From: Nocardia asteroides
GTDB lineage: Bacteria > Actinomycetota > Actinomycetes > Mycobacteriales > Mycobacteriaceae
Direction of reading: 5' to 3'
DNA length: 64,000 nt
Assembly: GCA_019930625.1 (NCBI GenBank)
Contig: CP082844.1
Span: forward strand, 7,293,764-7,357,763
This document shows positions 45,365 through 54,509 of this stretch, one piece after another. The first letter of the stretch is position 1. Each line of letters begins with the position of its first letter. The notes beneath the pieces are model-generated. The model searched no databases, was not told the DNA's origin, and saw only the letters and a list, made by a program, of their open reading frames with translations. Both the position numbers and the translations under genes were made by a program.

Positions 45365-46780
45365 TCACCGCAGCGCAATCAGCGGCGGTGGCTGCCAACG
45401 CCTCTGCAAGACCGCCGCTTTCGGCGCGAACAAGGCCAGGGTCACCGAAAACGGCTCCGATTCCGGGACGGGCAGCCAGTTGCCCTGGGGGACGCCCGGG
45501 CCGGGGTCGTCGTGCTGGAGCGTGAGGTCCAGGGAGCCATCCGGGTTGAGCACGACGGGTACATGATGGCCCACCGAGTAGATCTCGGCCGGGTTGGCCA
45601 CCAGATAGTCCTCGGCGTCGTAGACGGCCAGCGACCAGAAGGCGTCGACCGGCGGCAACTCGCCCGACACGAAGTGCAGCCGGAAAGGGCCCGCGCCCGC
45701 GGGGACCGCCGTGAAGAAGTAGTGCGCGTCCTCCGGCAAGGGGATGCCGAGAGCGCCGAACGCCGTGACGGCACGCAACAGATAGTCGGTGCCGAACCGG
45801 CCCGCCCCGAGATCGGAGACCCAGCCGTTGTCGTTGCTCGTATTCGCTCCGATGGTCACCGGGAGTTGCTGCTCGACGGTCTCGGCCGCGGCGGTCAGTT
45901 CGGCCTCGGACACGCCTACGACCGCACCGCCGGGCCGGATGCCGATCTCCGCGAAGCGCCGCATGGCGGGCGCGTCCTCTGGCGCCGGCGGGTTGATCGA
46001 CAACAGCGCGCACATCCGATCGAAGAACTCCGGCGCGTCCATCTCCATGACCTGGTCGACCGCGCGTTGCGCGTCCGTGTCCCCGCCCGGCGGAGCGGCG
46101 GGCGCGGGCGGCTCGGCGCCCGCGATCCACGCACTCAACGGAACCAGTCTCACCCTCTGCTGCAACGAGCGAACAACCGGCAGATCGTTCTCCCCGTCGA
46201 CCTGGATCCGGACGATCAGCCACACCGTCGGCGTCGGCATCGGCAACGGCGTGAGACCCTCCGGCAGCGTGCCCGACCATCCCGGACCGGTCACCACGTA
46301 GGTGTGCGACGCAGCAGTCGGCTCGGTCCGCGGCCGGATGCTGCTCGGGGCGTGCACGTTGTTCGTCCAGGCATCCAGCACTTGCGCCAGCCAGAACCGG
46401 CTACCACCCATCGCGGGAACGCTCAGCACCATCGGCTCGGCCGTCACATCCAGCCAAGCGGTCGAGTGCAGTGTGTCGGGGTCCGGCCGCACCACTCTCC
46501 GTTGCGCCGCGGTGTACAACGCCGTGGCGTGGTCGAACCGGTTGGCGGATGTGGTCGCCTCGGCGATCGACCGGGTCGAGTCCACCAGCACCAGCGGAAA
46601 GCCGAATACGTAGGCGTCCTTGGCGATCATGCCGCCCTCGCTGGTCATGGAGCGTTGGGTCGAGCCCTCCCCGTTCGATCCGGCGCACGCCGCCGCACCC
46701 AGCGCGGCCACCGACGTCGCCGCCAGGCCGAGCGCGGCGCGGCGCGACAGCGCGGAATCGCGGTAGGTCCACTCGCCCAT
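45365..46780 (-). CDS. DUF1254/DUF1214 lipoprotein, paralogue A
   Basis: 471 aa. The N-terminus has a twin-arginine motif (SRRAALGL) and ends at a lipobox-like AAACAG, so it is probably exported by Tat and lipid-anchored. The DUF1254 N-terminal half (about 50-180: AKDAYVFGFPLVLV, ANRFDHATAL, LHSTAWLDVTAEPMVLSVPA) and the DUF1214 C-terminal half (about 350-460: FWSLAVYDAEDYLVANPAEIYSVG) are clear. These proteins occur widely but have no known enzyme activity. It lies downstream of a closely related paralogue on the same strand. Confidence 0.85.
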   Translation of the reverse strand: MGEWTYRDSALSRRAALGLAATSVAALGAAACAGSNGEGSTQRSMTSEGGMIAKDAYVFGFPLVLVDSTRSIAEATTSANRFDHATALYTAAQRRVVRPDPDTLHSTAWLDVTAEPMVLSVPAMGGSRFWLAQVLDAWTNNVHAPSSIRPRTEPTAASHTYVVTGPGWSGTLPEGLTPLPMPTPTVWLIVRIQVDGENDLPVVRSLQQRVRLVPLSAWIAGAEPPAPAAPPGGDTDAQRAVDQVMEMDAPEFFDRMCALLSINPPAPEDAPAMRRFAEIGIRPGGAVVGVSEAELTAAAETVEQQLPVTIGANTSNDNGWVSDLGAGRFGTDYLLRAVTAFGALGIPLPEDAHYFFTAVPAGAGPFRLHFVSGELPPVDAFWSLAVYDAEDYLVANPAEIYSVGHHVPVVLNPDGSLDLTLQHDDPGPGVPQGNWLPVPESEPFSVTLALFAPKAAVLQRRWQPPPLIALR

Positions 46781-47015
46781 GATCCTGTTCCGCCTCCGCT
46801 CGACCGGTGCCGCGCCGCAACCGTCCCGGATTATAACCGGCGAACACAGGGAAATTGCTGGTCAGCGCGTAAACGATGCCGCGGTGGTGGGACGGTTCAC
46901 CCGCCGAGCAGGGCCGAAGGACGCACCTTCCACTCGATGCCGGTTGCCCACGGCTTTCGGCGGGCCGTGAGCAGCCGCGCGTGGTTCACCGACCGGATCA
47001 GGGCATGGACCCGGA

Positions 47016-48437
47016 TCAGAACACCGTCAGCAGCGGCGGTGGACGCCACCGTCCCTGGATCGCCTCCGCCTTGGGCGCGTACATGCGCAGGGTCAGCGAG
47101 AACTGGCCGGATTCCGGGATGGGTAACCAGTTCCCGGCGGGCACACCCGGCCCCGGGTCGCTGTACTGCAACGCGATATCGGAGGACCCGTCGGGATTGA
47201 GCACCACCGGCGCCGGGTGGCCCACCGCGTAGATCCCGGCCGGATTGGGCACCAGGTAGCTGTCGGCGCCATAGGCGGTCAACGACCAGAAGTCGTCGAC
47301 GGGCGGCAGTTGGCCGGGCGCGAAATGCAGCCGGAATCGGCCCGCGCCGCCGCCCGCGTCGGTCGACGCGAACAGCGTCGGATAGAAGGCGTTCTCGGCC
47401 AGACTGGCGCCGAGCGCGATCTGCGCGATGGCGGCGCGCAGCATGTAGTCGGTGCCGAAGCGCCCGACGAGGGGATCGATGAGCCAACCGTTCTCGTTGA
47501 CCGTGCGGGCGCCCAGATACACCGGAATCTGCTGTTTGGCGGTGTCGATCGCGGCCGAGAGATCGCCTTCCGACAGACCCTCGACCGCGCCGCCGGGCCG
47601 GATACCGATCTCCGCGAAGCGCCGCATGGCGGGGGCGTCCTCGGGAGCGGGCGGGTTGATCGACAACAGCGCGCACATCCGATCGAAGAACACTCCCGCG
47701 TCCATCTCCGCGACCCATTCGGGCGGCGGCTGTACACTCGCCTGCCGCGGCGGAGCGGCGGGAGCCGGCGGCTCGCCGCCCGCGATCCACGCACTCAACG
47801 GAACCAGCCGCAATTCCTGCTGCAACGAGCGGACAACCGGCAAATCGTTCTCCCCGTCGACCTGGATCCGGACGATCAGCCACACCGTCGGCGTCGGCAT
47901 CGGCAACGGCGTAAGACCGCCCGGCAACGTGCCCGACCATCCCGGACCGGTCACCACATAGGAATACGGCGCAGTGGCCGATCTCGCCTGCGGCCGCGCC
48001 TGGCTCGGATTGTGCACGTTGTTCGTCCAGGCATCCAGCACTTGCACGAGCCAGAACCGGCCACTGTCCATCGCGGGAACGCTCAGCACCATCGGCTCGG
48101 CCGTCACATCCAGCCAAGCGGTCGAACGCAGCGAATCCCGGTCCAGTCGCACGACGTCGCGTTGTGCCGGGCTGGGCAACGCCGTCGCGTGCTGGAACCG
48201 GTTGGCGGGCGTGGCCCCCTCCGCCGCCTCGCGCGTGACGTCCATCAGGACGAGCGGATACCCGAAGACGTAGGCGTCCTTGGCGATCGTGGCGGCGTCC
48301 TCAGGGACGGAGCCCGGGGCGCGGTCTTCGTCGTCACCCCCACACGCCGCCAACCCGGCCGCGACCACCGATGCCGCCGCGATACCGAGCGCCGTGCGCC
48401 GCGAGACCCCGGACTCGCCGCCGGTCCTGTCGTCCAT
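47016..48437 (-). CDS. DUF1254/DUF1214 lipoprotein, paralogue B
   Basis: 473 aa. Same plan as its neighbour at 45365: twin-arginine (SRRTALGI), lipobox AACGG, DUF1254, then DUF1214 (DDFWSLTAYGADSYLVPNPAGIYAVG). ATG 48437 is chosen because its context matches that of the paralogue. Stretches of more than 100 bp in the middle are nearly identical between the two genes (for example the region encoding TVWLIVRIQVDGENDLPVVR), while flanks differ more, which suggests gene conversion. Function unknown; perhaps an envelope protein. Confidence 0.85.
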   Translation of the reverse strand: MDDRTGGESGVSRRTALGIAAASVVAAGLAACGGDDEDRAPGSVPEDAATIAKDAYVFGYPLVLMDVTREAAEGATPANRFQHATALPSPAQRDVVRLDRDSLRSTAWLDVTAEPMVLSVPAMDSGRFWLVQVLDAWTNNVHNPSQARPQARSATAPYSYVVTGPGWSGTLPGGLTPLPMPTPTVWLIVRIQVDGENDLPVVRSLQQELRLVPLSAWIAGGEPPAPAAPPRQASVQPPPEWVAEMDAGVFFDRMCALLSINPPAPEDAPAMRRFAEIGIRPGGAVEGLSEGDLSAAIDTAKQQIPVYLGARTVNENGWLIDPLVGRFGTDYMLRAAIAQIALGASLAENAFYPTLFASTDAGGGAGRFRLHFAPGQLPPVDDFWSLTAYGADSYLVPNPAGIYAVGHPAPVVLNPDGSSDIALQYSDPGPGVPAGNWLPIPESGQFSLTLRMYAPKAEAIQGRWRPPPLLTVF

Positions 48438-48553
48438 GATCCTGCTCCGTCTCCGATCGTGTCGGGCACCGCGAGATCCGCACCGGAGTATAGCCGCCCC
48501 GAGCAACGGAAATAGCAGGTCAACGCGGTGATCGCAGGAAAAGGGGGAACCGT

Positions 48554-48682
48554 ATGACGGACGCGAAACATCCGGCGGCACCCTCGGCGGTCGCGACCGG
48601 CGCCTCGCGGCGATCCGTTCGCGGCACGCTCGTCGTCACCGACGAGGATGTGCCGGGCGGGATCGCCGCGTCGCGCCCGCGG
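48554..48682 (+). pseudogene. Possible 5' remnant of a small gene (low confidence)
   Basis: An AAGGGGGA ribosome binding site precedes ATG 48554. About 43 codons with high third-position GC follow (MTDAKHPAAPSAVATG, then SVRGTLVVTDEDVPGGIAAS). The frame then runs across the antisense of the small membrane gene at 48683 and loses coding character. It may be a truncated gene or chance. No homologue recognised. Confidence 0.25.
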
Positions 48683-48976
48683 TCAGAACTCCAGAACGGT
48701 GTTCATGATGGTGCCCGCGCTGGTGGCGACCACTCCGCCGAGCATCGCGCCCGCGATCATCTTCGGCGACTGCAAGCCGCCGCCGCTCCACTTCTCCCAG
48801 GCGAATCTGCCGCCCGCGTAGATGATGCTGACGATGCCGGACGCCAGCGCGAACCAGGTGAGATACCGGACGAACTGTAAGAGCTTGTCCGCCAAGGGCG
48901 GCGCCTCCGGGGTCGGATTGCCGATCTGCGCCAACGTCGTGAACGAATCGCCGACCGACGCCAGAATGATGCTCAC
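48683..48976 (-). CDS. Small two-helix membrane protein, twin of 49274 (pilin/TrbC-like topology)
   Basis: 97 aa. Two hydrophobic segments, about residues 40-56 (LTWFALASGIVSIIYAG) and 72-92 (MIAGAMLGGVVATSAGTIMN), are joined by a short GGRFAWEKWSGGG loop. The N-terminal part (TLAQIGNPTPEAPPLADKLLQ) is polar. Start GTG 48976, with AGGGAG upstream. The topology and glycine-rich second helix resemble VirB2/TrbC-like pilin subunits or small holins; this is a resemblance only. A close paralogue is divergently transcribed 297 bp away. Confidence 0.7.
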   Translation of the reverse strand: MSIILASVGDSFTTLAQIGNPTPEAPPLADKLLQFVRYLTWFALASGIVSIIYAGGRFAWEKWSGGGLQSPKMIAGAMLGGVVATSAGTIMNTVLEF

Positions 48977-49273
48977 CGTCTACTCCCTCTACGCTCGAAT
49001 ACAACCCTGCCGCCGACCAGTCGCTATGCGAAAGCCGTTCGACTACCGATGAATTCGGCCACGAACCAGGATACGGGCACAGACCGCGCCGCGGTGTGCG
49101 CACTGCGCGCAACGTTCCCGACCAGCCGCGAGACAGGCAGACCCGGCCAGGCTACCGGGAAACGCGAACTTTCCTGCGCTGCACGGACCCGACTGCATCG
49201 CGGCGAGCGAACGGATACGATCTTCTCAGCGAATCACCTGCCCCTGTCCCGAATCCAGAATGAGCGAACGACG
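48977..49273. other. 297-bp divergent region between twin membrane genes
   Basis: No gene or clear inverted repeat was found here. Each twin gene has its own upstream sequence, and I saw no shared promoter motif beyond the start contexts. Confidence 0.35.
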
Positions 49274-49549
49274 ATGATCCTGGCCGCCGCTTACGACACC
49301 TTGGCGCAGATCGGCAATCCCACTCCAGAAGCACCGCCGATCTCCGACAAGTTCCTCCAACTGGTCCGTTACCTGACGTGGTTCGTGCTCCTGTCGGGCA
49401 TCTGCGGCATCATCTACGCCGGTGGCCGCTTCGCCTGGGAGAAGTGGACCGGCGGCGGGCTCGAATCACCGAAGATGGTGGCGGGAGCCATGATCGGCGG
49501 GGTGATCGCCACCAGCGCGGGCACCATCATGAACGCCGTCATCGGCTGA
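49274..49549 (+). CDS. Small two-helix membrane protein, twin of 48683
   Basis: 91 aa. It shares TLAQIGNPTPEAPP, VRYLTWF, IYAGGRFAWEKW and the GGG-SPKM/AGAM...GTIMN C-terminal half with its twin at 48683. Both have two membrane segments joined by a hydrophilic loop. ATG 49274 is chosen because it aligns with the twin's start. The region upstream has no normal codon use. The two copies face away from each other. Possible roles: pilin-like subunit, small pore or toxin. Not established. Confidence 0.7.
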   Translation: MILAAAYDTLAQIGNPTPEAPPISDKFLQLVRYLTWFVLLSGICGIIYAGGRFAWEKWTGGGLESPKMVAGAMIGGVIATSAGTIMNAVIG

Positions 49550-49673
49550 TCCGAGGCGCACCGAAACTCCACACCGCCATAGCTTCTCGCTATATCAGGC
49601 GGGTAATGTCGAGTGGGCAGGGCAGCTTTGCGCTGTTCGACGCGATGATGCCGCTGCGCGGTCACCGCGTGGG

Positions 49674-50969
49674 TCAGCGCAGGATGCCCGCGGCTCGCGC
49701 CGCGCGCAGCCAGTCCGGGAACTCGCCGAGCAATCGCGCGTAGAGCTGCGTGTCGTCGACCTGATCGATGTCGTCGAGGGCGAAGAACCCCGCGTTGTCG
49801 ACCGCCCGGTCCGACAGCTCGTCCAGGGTGCGCAGCAGGCCGTAGTTGGCGCGGCCGAGGCCGACGAACTGCCAGAAGGCGGGCAGCAGCGAAGCTTCGC
49901 GCATGAGCGCCGCGATCTCGCGCTTCTTGGCGAAGCCCCCGTCGGTGAAGAACAACACGAGTGTGGGGCGATCGCCTCGGCGCAGCGAGTCGATGATGTC
50001 GCGCATGATCGGCAGTTCGTCGTTGCGGCCGCCGAGCCGGTCGTAGTCGATGCCCCCGTGGGTTCCGATGAGATGCAGGTAGGTCCGCGCCCACTCGCCA
50101 CCGTGCTCGACGGCGATATCGGGCAACTTGGCGAATGAGACCGCGTAGAGATACGCCTCCAGCGTGCCGTCGTCGTCGAGCTGGGTGGCCACCGGAATCA
50201 TCCGCTGCACGACACGATGTACGACCTGGTCGCGGTACTGCCGAGTCATGCTGCCGGTTTTGTCGATGACGAGCACGACGCGGGCGCGGATTCCGAAAGC
50301 GTTCTTGTCCATGAGAACTTTCGCGACTTCACGTTTACGCAGGTCCAGCGTCGCGCGCTTGTCGAAGGAAAGCTGGGCCTCGCCGGGAACGGTGAAGACG
50401 TCGGTCGGCGGCGTGGTCCAGGTGGTCGCGGGCGCGGTAGAGCTCGAGGATGCGGTGCCCCCTCGGGTTGGTTCGTCGTCCACGCTCACGCCGTGATCGG
50501 TGACGAGCGCGGCGAACCCGCCCGCATAACCTTGTCCGACCGCGCGCACCTTCCACGAGTCCTGGCGGCGGTACAGCTCCAGCGCGATCACCACGGATTC
50601 ACTGCCCAAACCCTCGATGCGGTACTCGTACAGCACGGTCCCCGCCGCGTCGGCGACCGTGGCGATCGGCGGCGGGAACCCGCCGAAGGACTCCGCCGGA
50701 TCGTCGAGGGTGAGCACCGCACGCAGTTGCGCGACGTCCGGGGGCAGTTCGCCGAGCGAAACCGACAGCGCGGCAGGCGTTCCGCGCCCCAGCGACACGC
50801 CCGGCGCGCTCGGTTGATCGAAGAACACGAAGTCCGCGTCCGATCGCACGCGCCCCGCTTCGGTCACCAGCAGCGCCGATACGTCGACCGCGGCCTCGGT
50901 CCGCACCGACACCAGCACGCGGGCCACGTCCAATGCCCCGTTCTGACCTTTGACCAATGCCGCGCCCAC
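49674..50969 (-). CDS. TerD-vWA protein
   Basis: 431 aa. The N-terminal about 175 residues are TerD-like (VDVSALLVTEAGRVRSDADFVFFDQPS). A Ser/Thr-rich linker precedes a von Willebrand factor A domain (about 220-425) with a MIDAS DxTGS (VIDKTGSM) and the later TDGG. Such TerD-vWA proteins belong to chemical-stress (Ter) systems, where vWA proteins scaffold complexes with metal-binding TerD. Start GTG 50969 follows GGGAG. It is close to the twin membrane genes and 7 kb from the TerD-HNH fusion. Confidence 0.88.
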   Translation of the reverse strand: MGAALVKGQNGALDVARVLVSVRTEAAVDVSALLVTEAGRVRSDADFVFFDQPSAPGVSLGRGTPAALSVSLGELPPDVAQLRAVLTLDDPAESFGGFPPPIATVADAAGTVLYEYRIEGLGSESVVIALELYRRQDSWKVRAVGQGYAGGFAALVTDHGVSVDDEPTRGGTASSSSTAPATTWTTPPTDVFTVPGEAQLSFDKRATLDLRKREVAKVLMDKNAFGIRARVVLVIDKTGSMTRQYRDQVVHRVVQRMIPVATQLDDDGTLEAYLYAVSFAKLPDIAVEHGGEWARTYLHLIGTHGGIDYDRLGGRNDELPIMRDIIDSLRRGDRPTLVLFFTDGGFAKKREIAALMREASLLPAFWQFVGLGRANYGLLRTLDELSDRAVDNAGFFALDDIDQVDDTQLYARLLGEFPDWLRAARAAGILR

Positions 50970-51088
50970 CGAGACTCCCAGCCGTCATCACTTCGAAATC
51001 GCCACCGGAATCAGGGTAGGTGCACGCTGGGGAGAATGCGGACCTTCGCGCCGCATCGAGACCGCCTCGCCCTCCGACGAACTCGCGG

Positions 51089-52558
51089 TCATCCCGTGCG
51101 CGACGATTCCGCGGCGCCGGTGATATTGCGCGCCATCCCACCGAAGATGACCGCGTGGAACGGCGCGATGGACTTCCAGTACAGATGCCCGGCCAGCCCG
51201 CGCGGTTCGAACAGGGCACGCTGGCGGTAGGTGGCGCCCGGACCGTCCGGCTCGACCGAGAGCTCCAGCCAGGCCCGGCCCGGCACCCGCATCTCGGCGC
51301 GCAGCCGCAGCAACCGAGGTCGCTCGAGCCGCTCCACCCGCCACCAATCCAGCGCCTCGCCCTCGTGCAGCCGGTGTGGATCGCGACGGCCGCGCCCGAG
51401 ACCGACGCCGCCCGCGAGCCGGTCCATCCAGCCGCGCAGCGACCAGGCCAGCGGGAAGGAATACCAGCCGTGTTCGCCCCCGATCGCCTCGATCACCCGC
51501 CACAGCGTCGCCGGGTCGGCGTCGGTGTGCCGTTCGCGCACATCCCGGTACAGCGAGCCACCCGACCATTCGGGGTCGGTGGGCAGCGGATCCGAGGGCT
51601 CGCCCGGCGGATCGGCATCCGACCACCTGGTCGGCACATCCAGGTCGCGAATCTTCTCCAACGCCAACGTCACCGCCCGCCGGTAACCGGTCGGTCCGCC
51701 CGGCGGGTCCGGGATGAGTTCGGCGATCGCGTGGTCGCGGCAGACCACGTCGTTGATCAGCGACTCCATCAGCGGCACGGCGATGGCGCGTGGCACCGGG
51801 GTCACCAGATTCACCCACTGCGCCGACAACCACGGCGTCAGTACCGGCACCGGCACGATCAGCCGTCGCGGCAGCTGCGCCACTTCGGCGTAGTCGCGCA
51901 TCATCCGTACATAGGTCAGCACGTCGGGACCGCCGATGTCGAACGCGCCGCCGGCGCCTTCGGGCAGCGTCGCCGCCTCGGCCAGGTAGTAGAGCACGTC
52001 ACGCACCGCGATCGGCTGGATCCTGTTGCGTACCCAACGCGGTGTGACCATCATCGGCAAACGCTCGGTCAGGTAGCGCAGCATCTCGAAACTGGCCGAA
52101 CCGGAACCGATGATCACCGCGGCGCGCAGCACCAAGGCGGGCACCGAGCCCGCCCGCAGGATCTCGCCGACCTCGGATCGCGAGGCCAAGTGGCGCGACA
52201 GCCGCTGCTCGTCCGGGACGATGCCGCCCAGGTAGACGATCCTGGTCAGCCCAGCGTGCGCCGCCTCGGCCGCGACCAGCGTGGCGGCCTCCCGGTCCAC
52301 CGTGTCGAAGTCGGCGCGCGTCAGCGAATGGACCAGGTAGTACAGCACATCCTGTCCGGAAAGCGCGGCGCGCACATCGGCGGCGGACGTCACGTCACCG
52401 GCCAGCACCTCGATGCGCTCGCGCCAGGGAGCATCGGCGAGCTTGCCCGGTGTGCGCGCCAGCACCCGAACCGTATGACCGGCGCGCAGCAGCTCCGGCA
52501 CCAGCCGTCCGCCGATGTAGCCCGTCGCACCGAACACCACACACCGCACGACAACCAC
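51089..52558 (-). CDS. NAD(P)-binding SDR-like / DUF2867 protein
   Basis: 489 aa. The N-terminal ~300 residues are an atypical SDR/NmrA-like NAD(P)-binding domain starting VVVVRCVVFGATGYIGGRLVPELL. The C-terminal part (about 330-480) has the DUF2867 signature (HGWYSFPLAWSLRGWMDRLAGGVGLGRGRRDPHRLHEGEALDWWRVE and LFEPRGLAGHLYWKSIAPFHAVIFGGMARNI). Such two-domain proteins are common in actinobacteria and may act in redox sensing or in polyketide/lipid metabolism; function unclear. Start GTG 52558; the reading frame also offers a GTG four codons later. Confidence 0.88.
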   Translation of the reverse strand: MVVVRCVVFGATGYIGGRLVPELLRAGHTVRVLARTPGKLADAPWRERIEVLAGDVTSAADVRAALSGQDVLYYLVHSLTRADFDTVDREAATLVAAEAAHAGLTRIVYLGGIVPDEQRLSRHLASRSEVGEILRAGSVPALVLRAAVIIGSGSASFEMLRYLTERLPMMVTPRWVRNRIQPIAVRDVLYYLAEAATLPEGAGGAFDIGGPDVLTYVRMMRDYAEVAQLPRRLIVPVPVLTPWLSAQWVNLVTPVPRAIAVPLMESLINDVVCRDHAIAELIPDPPGGPTGYRRAVTLALEKIRDLDVPTRWSDADPPGEPSDPLPTDPEWSGGSLYRDVRERHTDADPATLWRVIEAIGGEHGWYSFPLAWSLRGWMDRLAGGVGLGRGRRDPHRLHEGEALDWWRVERLERPRLLRLRAEMRVPGRAWLELSVEPDGPGATYRQRALFEPRGLAGHLYWKSIAPFHAVIFGGMARNITGAAESSRTG

Positions 52559-52711
52559 CCTTCCCGTGACCTGTTCAGGTGATGACCAGGGGCTGCCGGG
52601 TCAAACCGCGTCGCGCTTCCGCGCCGCACGCGTGCCCGACGGGGGCGCAACCGGTATGGAGGGCGGGCTCGAGCCCTGCTCGATCCGGTGACCTCGTGCC
52701 AGACTGGGCCG

Positions 52712-53857
52712 GTGAGCGAACGTAGCAAAAGCCACGGACCAGACAAGCCCACCTTGCGGGATCGCGGTGACGTCATCGGGGTGGGCCTGCTGTGGCTGGC
52801 CAAGTGGGCGCTGTGCATCGTCGCCATCGCGGCGGGCGCGTGGGTGCTGGGATTCCTGGTGGCCCGGCTGTGGGTGGTGATCTTGCCGGTGGCGCTGGCG
52901 ATCGTGGTCGCCACAGTGCTGTGGCCGCCGGTCCGCTGGCTCACCGCACACGGTTTGCCGCCCGCCGCGGCCGCCTCGATCGGGGTGATCGGTTTGATCG
53001 GTGTGCTGGCCGGCGTCATCGCGCTGATCGTGCCGTCGGTCGTGGACCAGGCGCCGGAGCTGGCCGACAAGTCGAGCGCGGGCGTCGAGCAGGTGCGCGA
53101 CTGGTTACAAGGTCCGCCGCTGAGAATCCGTGACGAACAACTGGATTCGGCTGTGGACGCGATCGTCTCCCGGCTGCAGTCGAGTTCTGAGCAGATCGCC
53201 AGCGGCGTGTTCAGTGGTGTGTCCACCGCGACGTCGGTGCTGATCACCCTGTTCCTGGTGCTCGTGCTGACCTTCTTCTTCGTCAAGGACGGACCGCGCT
53301 TCCTGCCCTGGGTGCACAGCGTTTCCGGAAGCCGCAGCGGCAAGCACCTGGAGGAGGTGCTCAGTCGGGTCTGGGCCGTGCTCGGCGGATTCATCCGCAC
53401 CCAGGCGCTGGTCAGCCTGATCGACGCGGTGCTCATCGGCGCGGGCCTGGTCATCCTCGGGGTGCCGCTGGCGCTGGTCCTCGCGGTGGTCACCTTCCTC
53501 GGCGGATTCGTCCCCATGGTCGGCGCGTTCGTCGCGGGTGCGCTCGCGGTGCTGGTGGCGTTGGTGGGCAACGGCTTCGTGACCGCGCTGATCGTGCTCG
53601 GCATCGTCATCGCCGTGCAACAGCTGGAGGGCAATGTGCTGCAACCGGTTTTGCAGAGCCGCACTATGCAGTTGCACGCGGTCATCGTGCTGCTGGCGGT
53701 CACCGCGGGCGGCTCGCTGTACGGGATCGTCGGCGCGTTCCTGGCCGTTCCCGTCGTCGCGATGGCCGCGGTCGTCCTGCGCTACGTCGGCGAGCAGATC
53801 GACGCGGCCACCGTGACACCGCCGAAACCGGAGACCGAGGCCGAGCCCGCGGAGTGA
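52712..53857 (+). CDS. AI-2E family transporter (PerM-like permease)
   Basis: 381 aa integral membrane protein with about 7-8 hydrophobic segments. The AI-2E family signature is seen in FFFVKDGPRFLPWVH, FIRTQALVSLIDAVLIGAGLVILGVPLALVLAVVTFLGGFVPMVG and VQQLEGNVLQPVLQSRTMQLHAVIVLLAV. Some members export autoinducer-2, others transport other molecules or act as sodium/proton antiporters. The tail is acidic. GTG 52712 gives the shortest sensible start; no strong Shine-Dalgarno sequence is seen. Confidence 0.9.
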   Translation: MSERSKSHGPDKPTLRDRGDVIGVGLLWLAKWALCIVAIAAGAWVLGFLVARLWVVILPVALAIVVATVLWPPVRWLTAHGLPPAAAASIGVIGLIGVLAGVIALIVPSVVDQAPELADKSSAGVEQVRDWLQGPPLRIRDEQLDSAVDAIVSRLQSSSEQIASGVFSGVSTATSVLITLFLVLVLTFFFVKDGPRFLPWVHSVSGSRSGKHLEEVLSRVWAVLGGFIRTQALVSLIDAVLIGAGLVILGVPLALVLAVVTFLGGFVPMVGAFVAGALAVLVALVGNGFVTALIVLGIVIAVQQLEGNVLQPVLQSRTMQLHAVIVLLAVTAGGSLYGIVGAFLAVPVVAMAAVVLRYVGEQIDAATVTPPKPETEAEPAE

Positions 53858-53947
53858 CGGCGGTGCACGAGAGCCGCGCGCCATCGTTGCACTCAGTCCG
53901 AATGTAACTATCGCCGTCGCCCGCCGCGGTTCCTAGCGTCAGTGGAC

Positions 53948-54463
53948 ATGACAACTGATGTGAGCACCCCGCTCAACGACATCGCCGACGCGACGGCCAG
54001 GGCCGTCGCGGATGACCCGGCGAACGCTCTGGTGGTGTTCCGTGCCTCCGGGGTCCCGGAGGGTACGGTGGGCAGCGCGATCACTCTCGGCAAGCACACC
54101 GTTCGCGTGGACGAGCCGCCCGCGCTCGGCGGCGCGGACACCGCGCCCAACCCGGTCGAGGTGTACCTGGCGTCTCTCATCGCGTGTCAAGTGGTGACCT
54201 ACCGGTTCTGGGCCCAGCGCCTCGGCATCACGATCGATGAACTCGCCGTCAGCGCCGAAGGCGATCTCGACGTGCGCGGGTTCTTCGGCTTGGACGAGGC
54301 CGTCCGCGCCGGGTTCCAAGCGGTGCGGGTGACCGTGCGCGTCAGCGGCCCCGACACCGAGCAGCGTTATGCCGAACTCCAGCAGACCGTCGACGCACTC
54401 TGCCCGGTGCTCGACCTCACCACCGGACGCACCGCGGTCGACACCACCCTGATCACCGATTAG
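53948..54463 (+). CDS. OsmC family protein
   Basis: 171 aa. The OsmC-type fold is marked by the two conserved cysteines in LIACQVVTY and DALCPVLDL. The first lies in the membrane-like helix (EVYLASLIACQVVTYRFWAQRLGI). OsmC/Ohr proteins reduce organic hydroperoxides with a cysteine pair and need a dihydrolipoamide or other thiol partner. Start ATG 53948 is preferred to GTG 53942. It lies 91 bp after the AI-2E stop and 46 bp before metY, so it may belong with metY in one transcript. Confidence 0.87.
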   Translation: MTTDVSTPLNDIADATARAVADDPANALVVFRASGVPEGTVGSAITLGKHTVRVDEPPALGGADTAPNPVEVYLASLIACQVVTYRFWAQRLGITIDELAVSAEGDLDVRGFFGLDEAVRAGFQAVRVTVRVSGPDTEQRYAELQQTVDALCPVLDLTTGRTAVDTTLITD

Positions 54464-54509
54464 CCGCCGTACGACCCGATCGATTCCCGAACAACAGGAG
54501 GACCTCCCG

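Noticed and set aside
48977..49273. N-terminal extension of the 49274 membrane protein to 166 aa
   Set aside because: The upstream part does not align with the twin at 48683 and has poor coding character.
54464..54509. SAM riboswitch before metY
   Set aside because: Only 46 nt separate OsmC and metY, too short for a SAM riboswitch.
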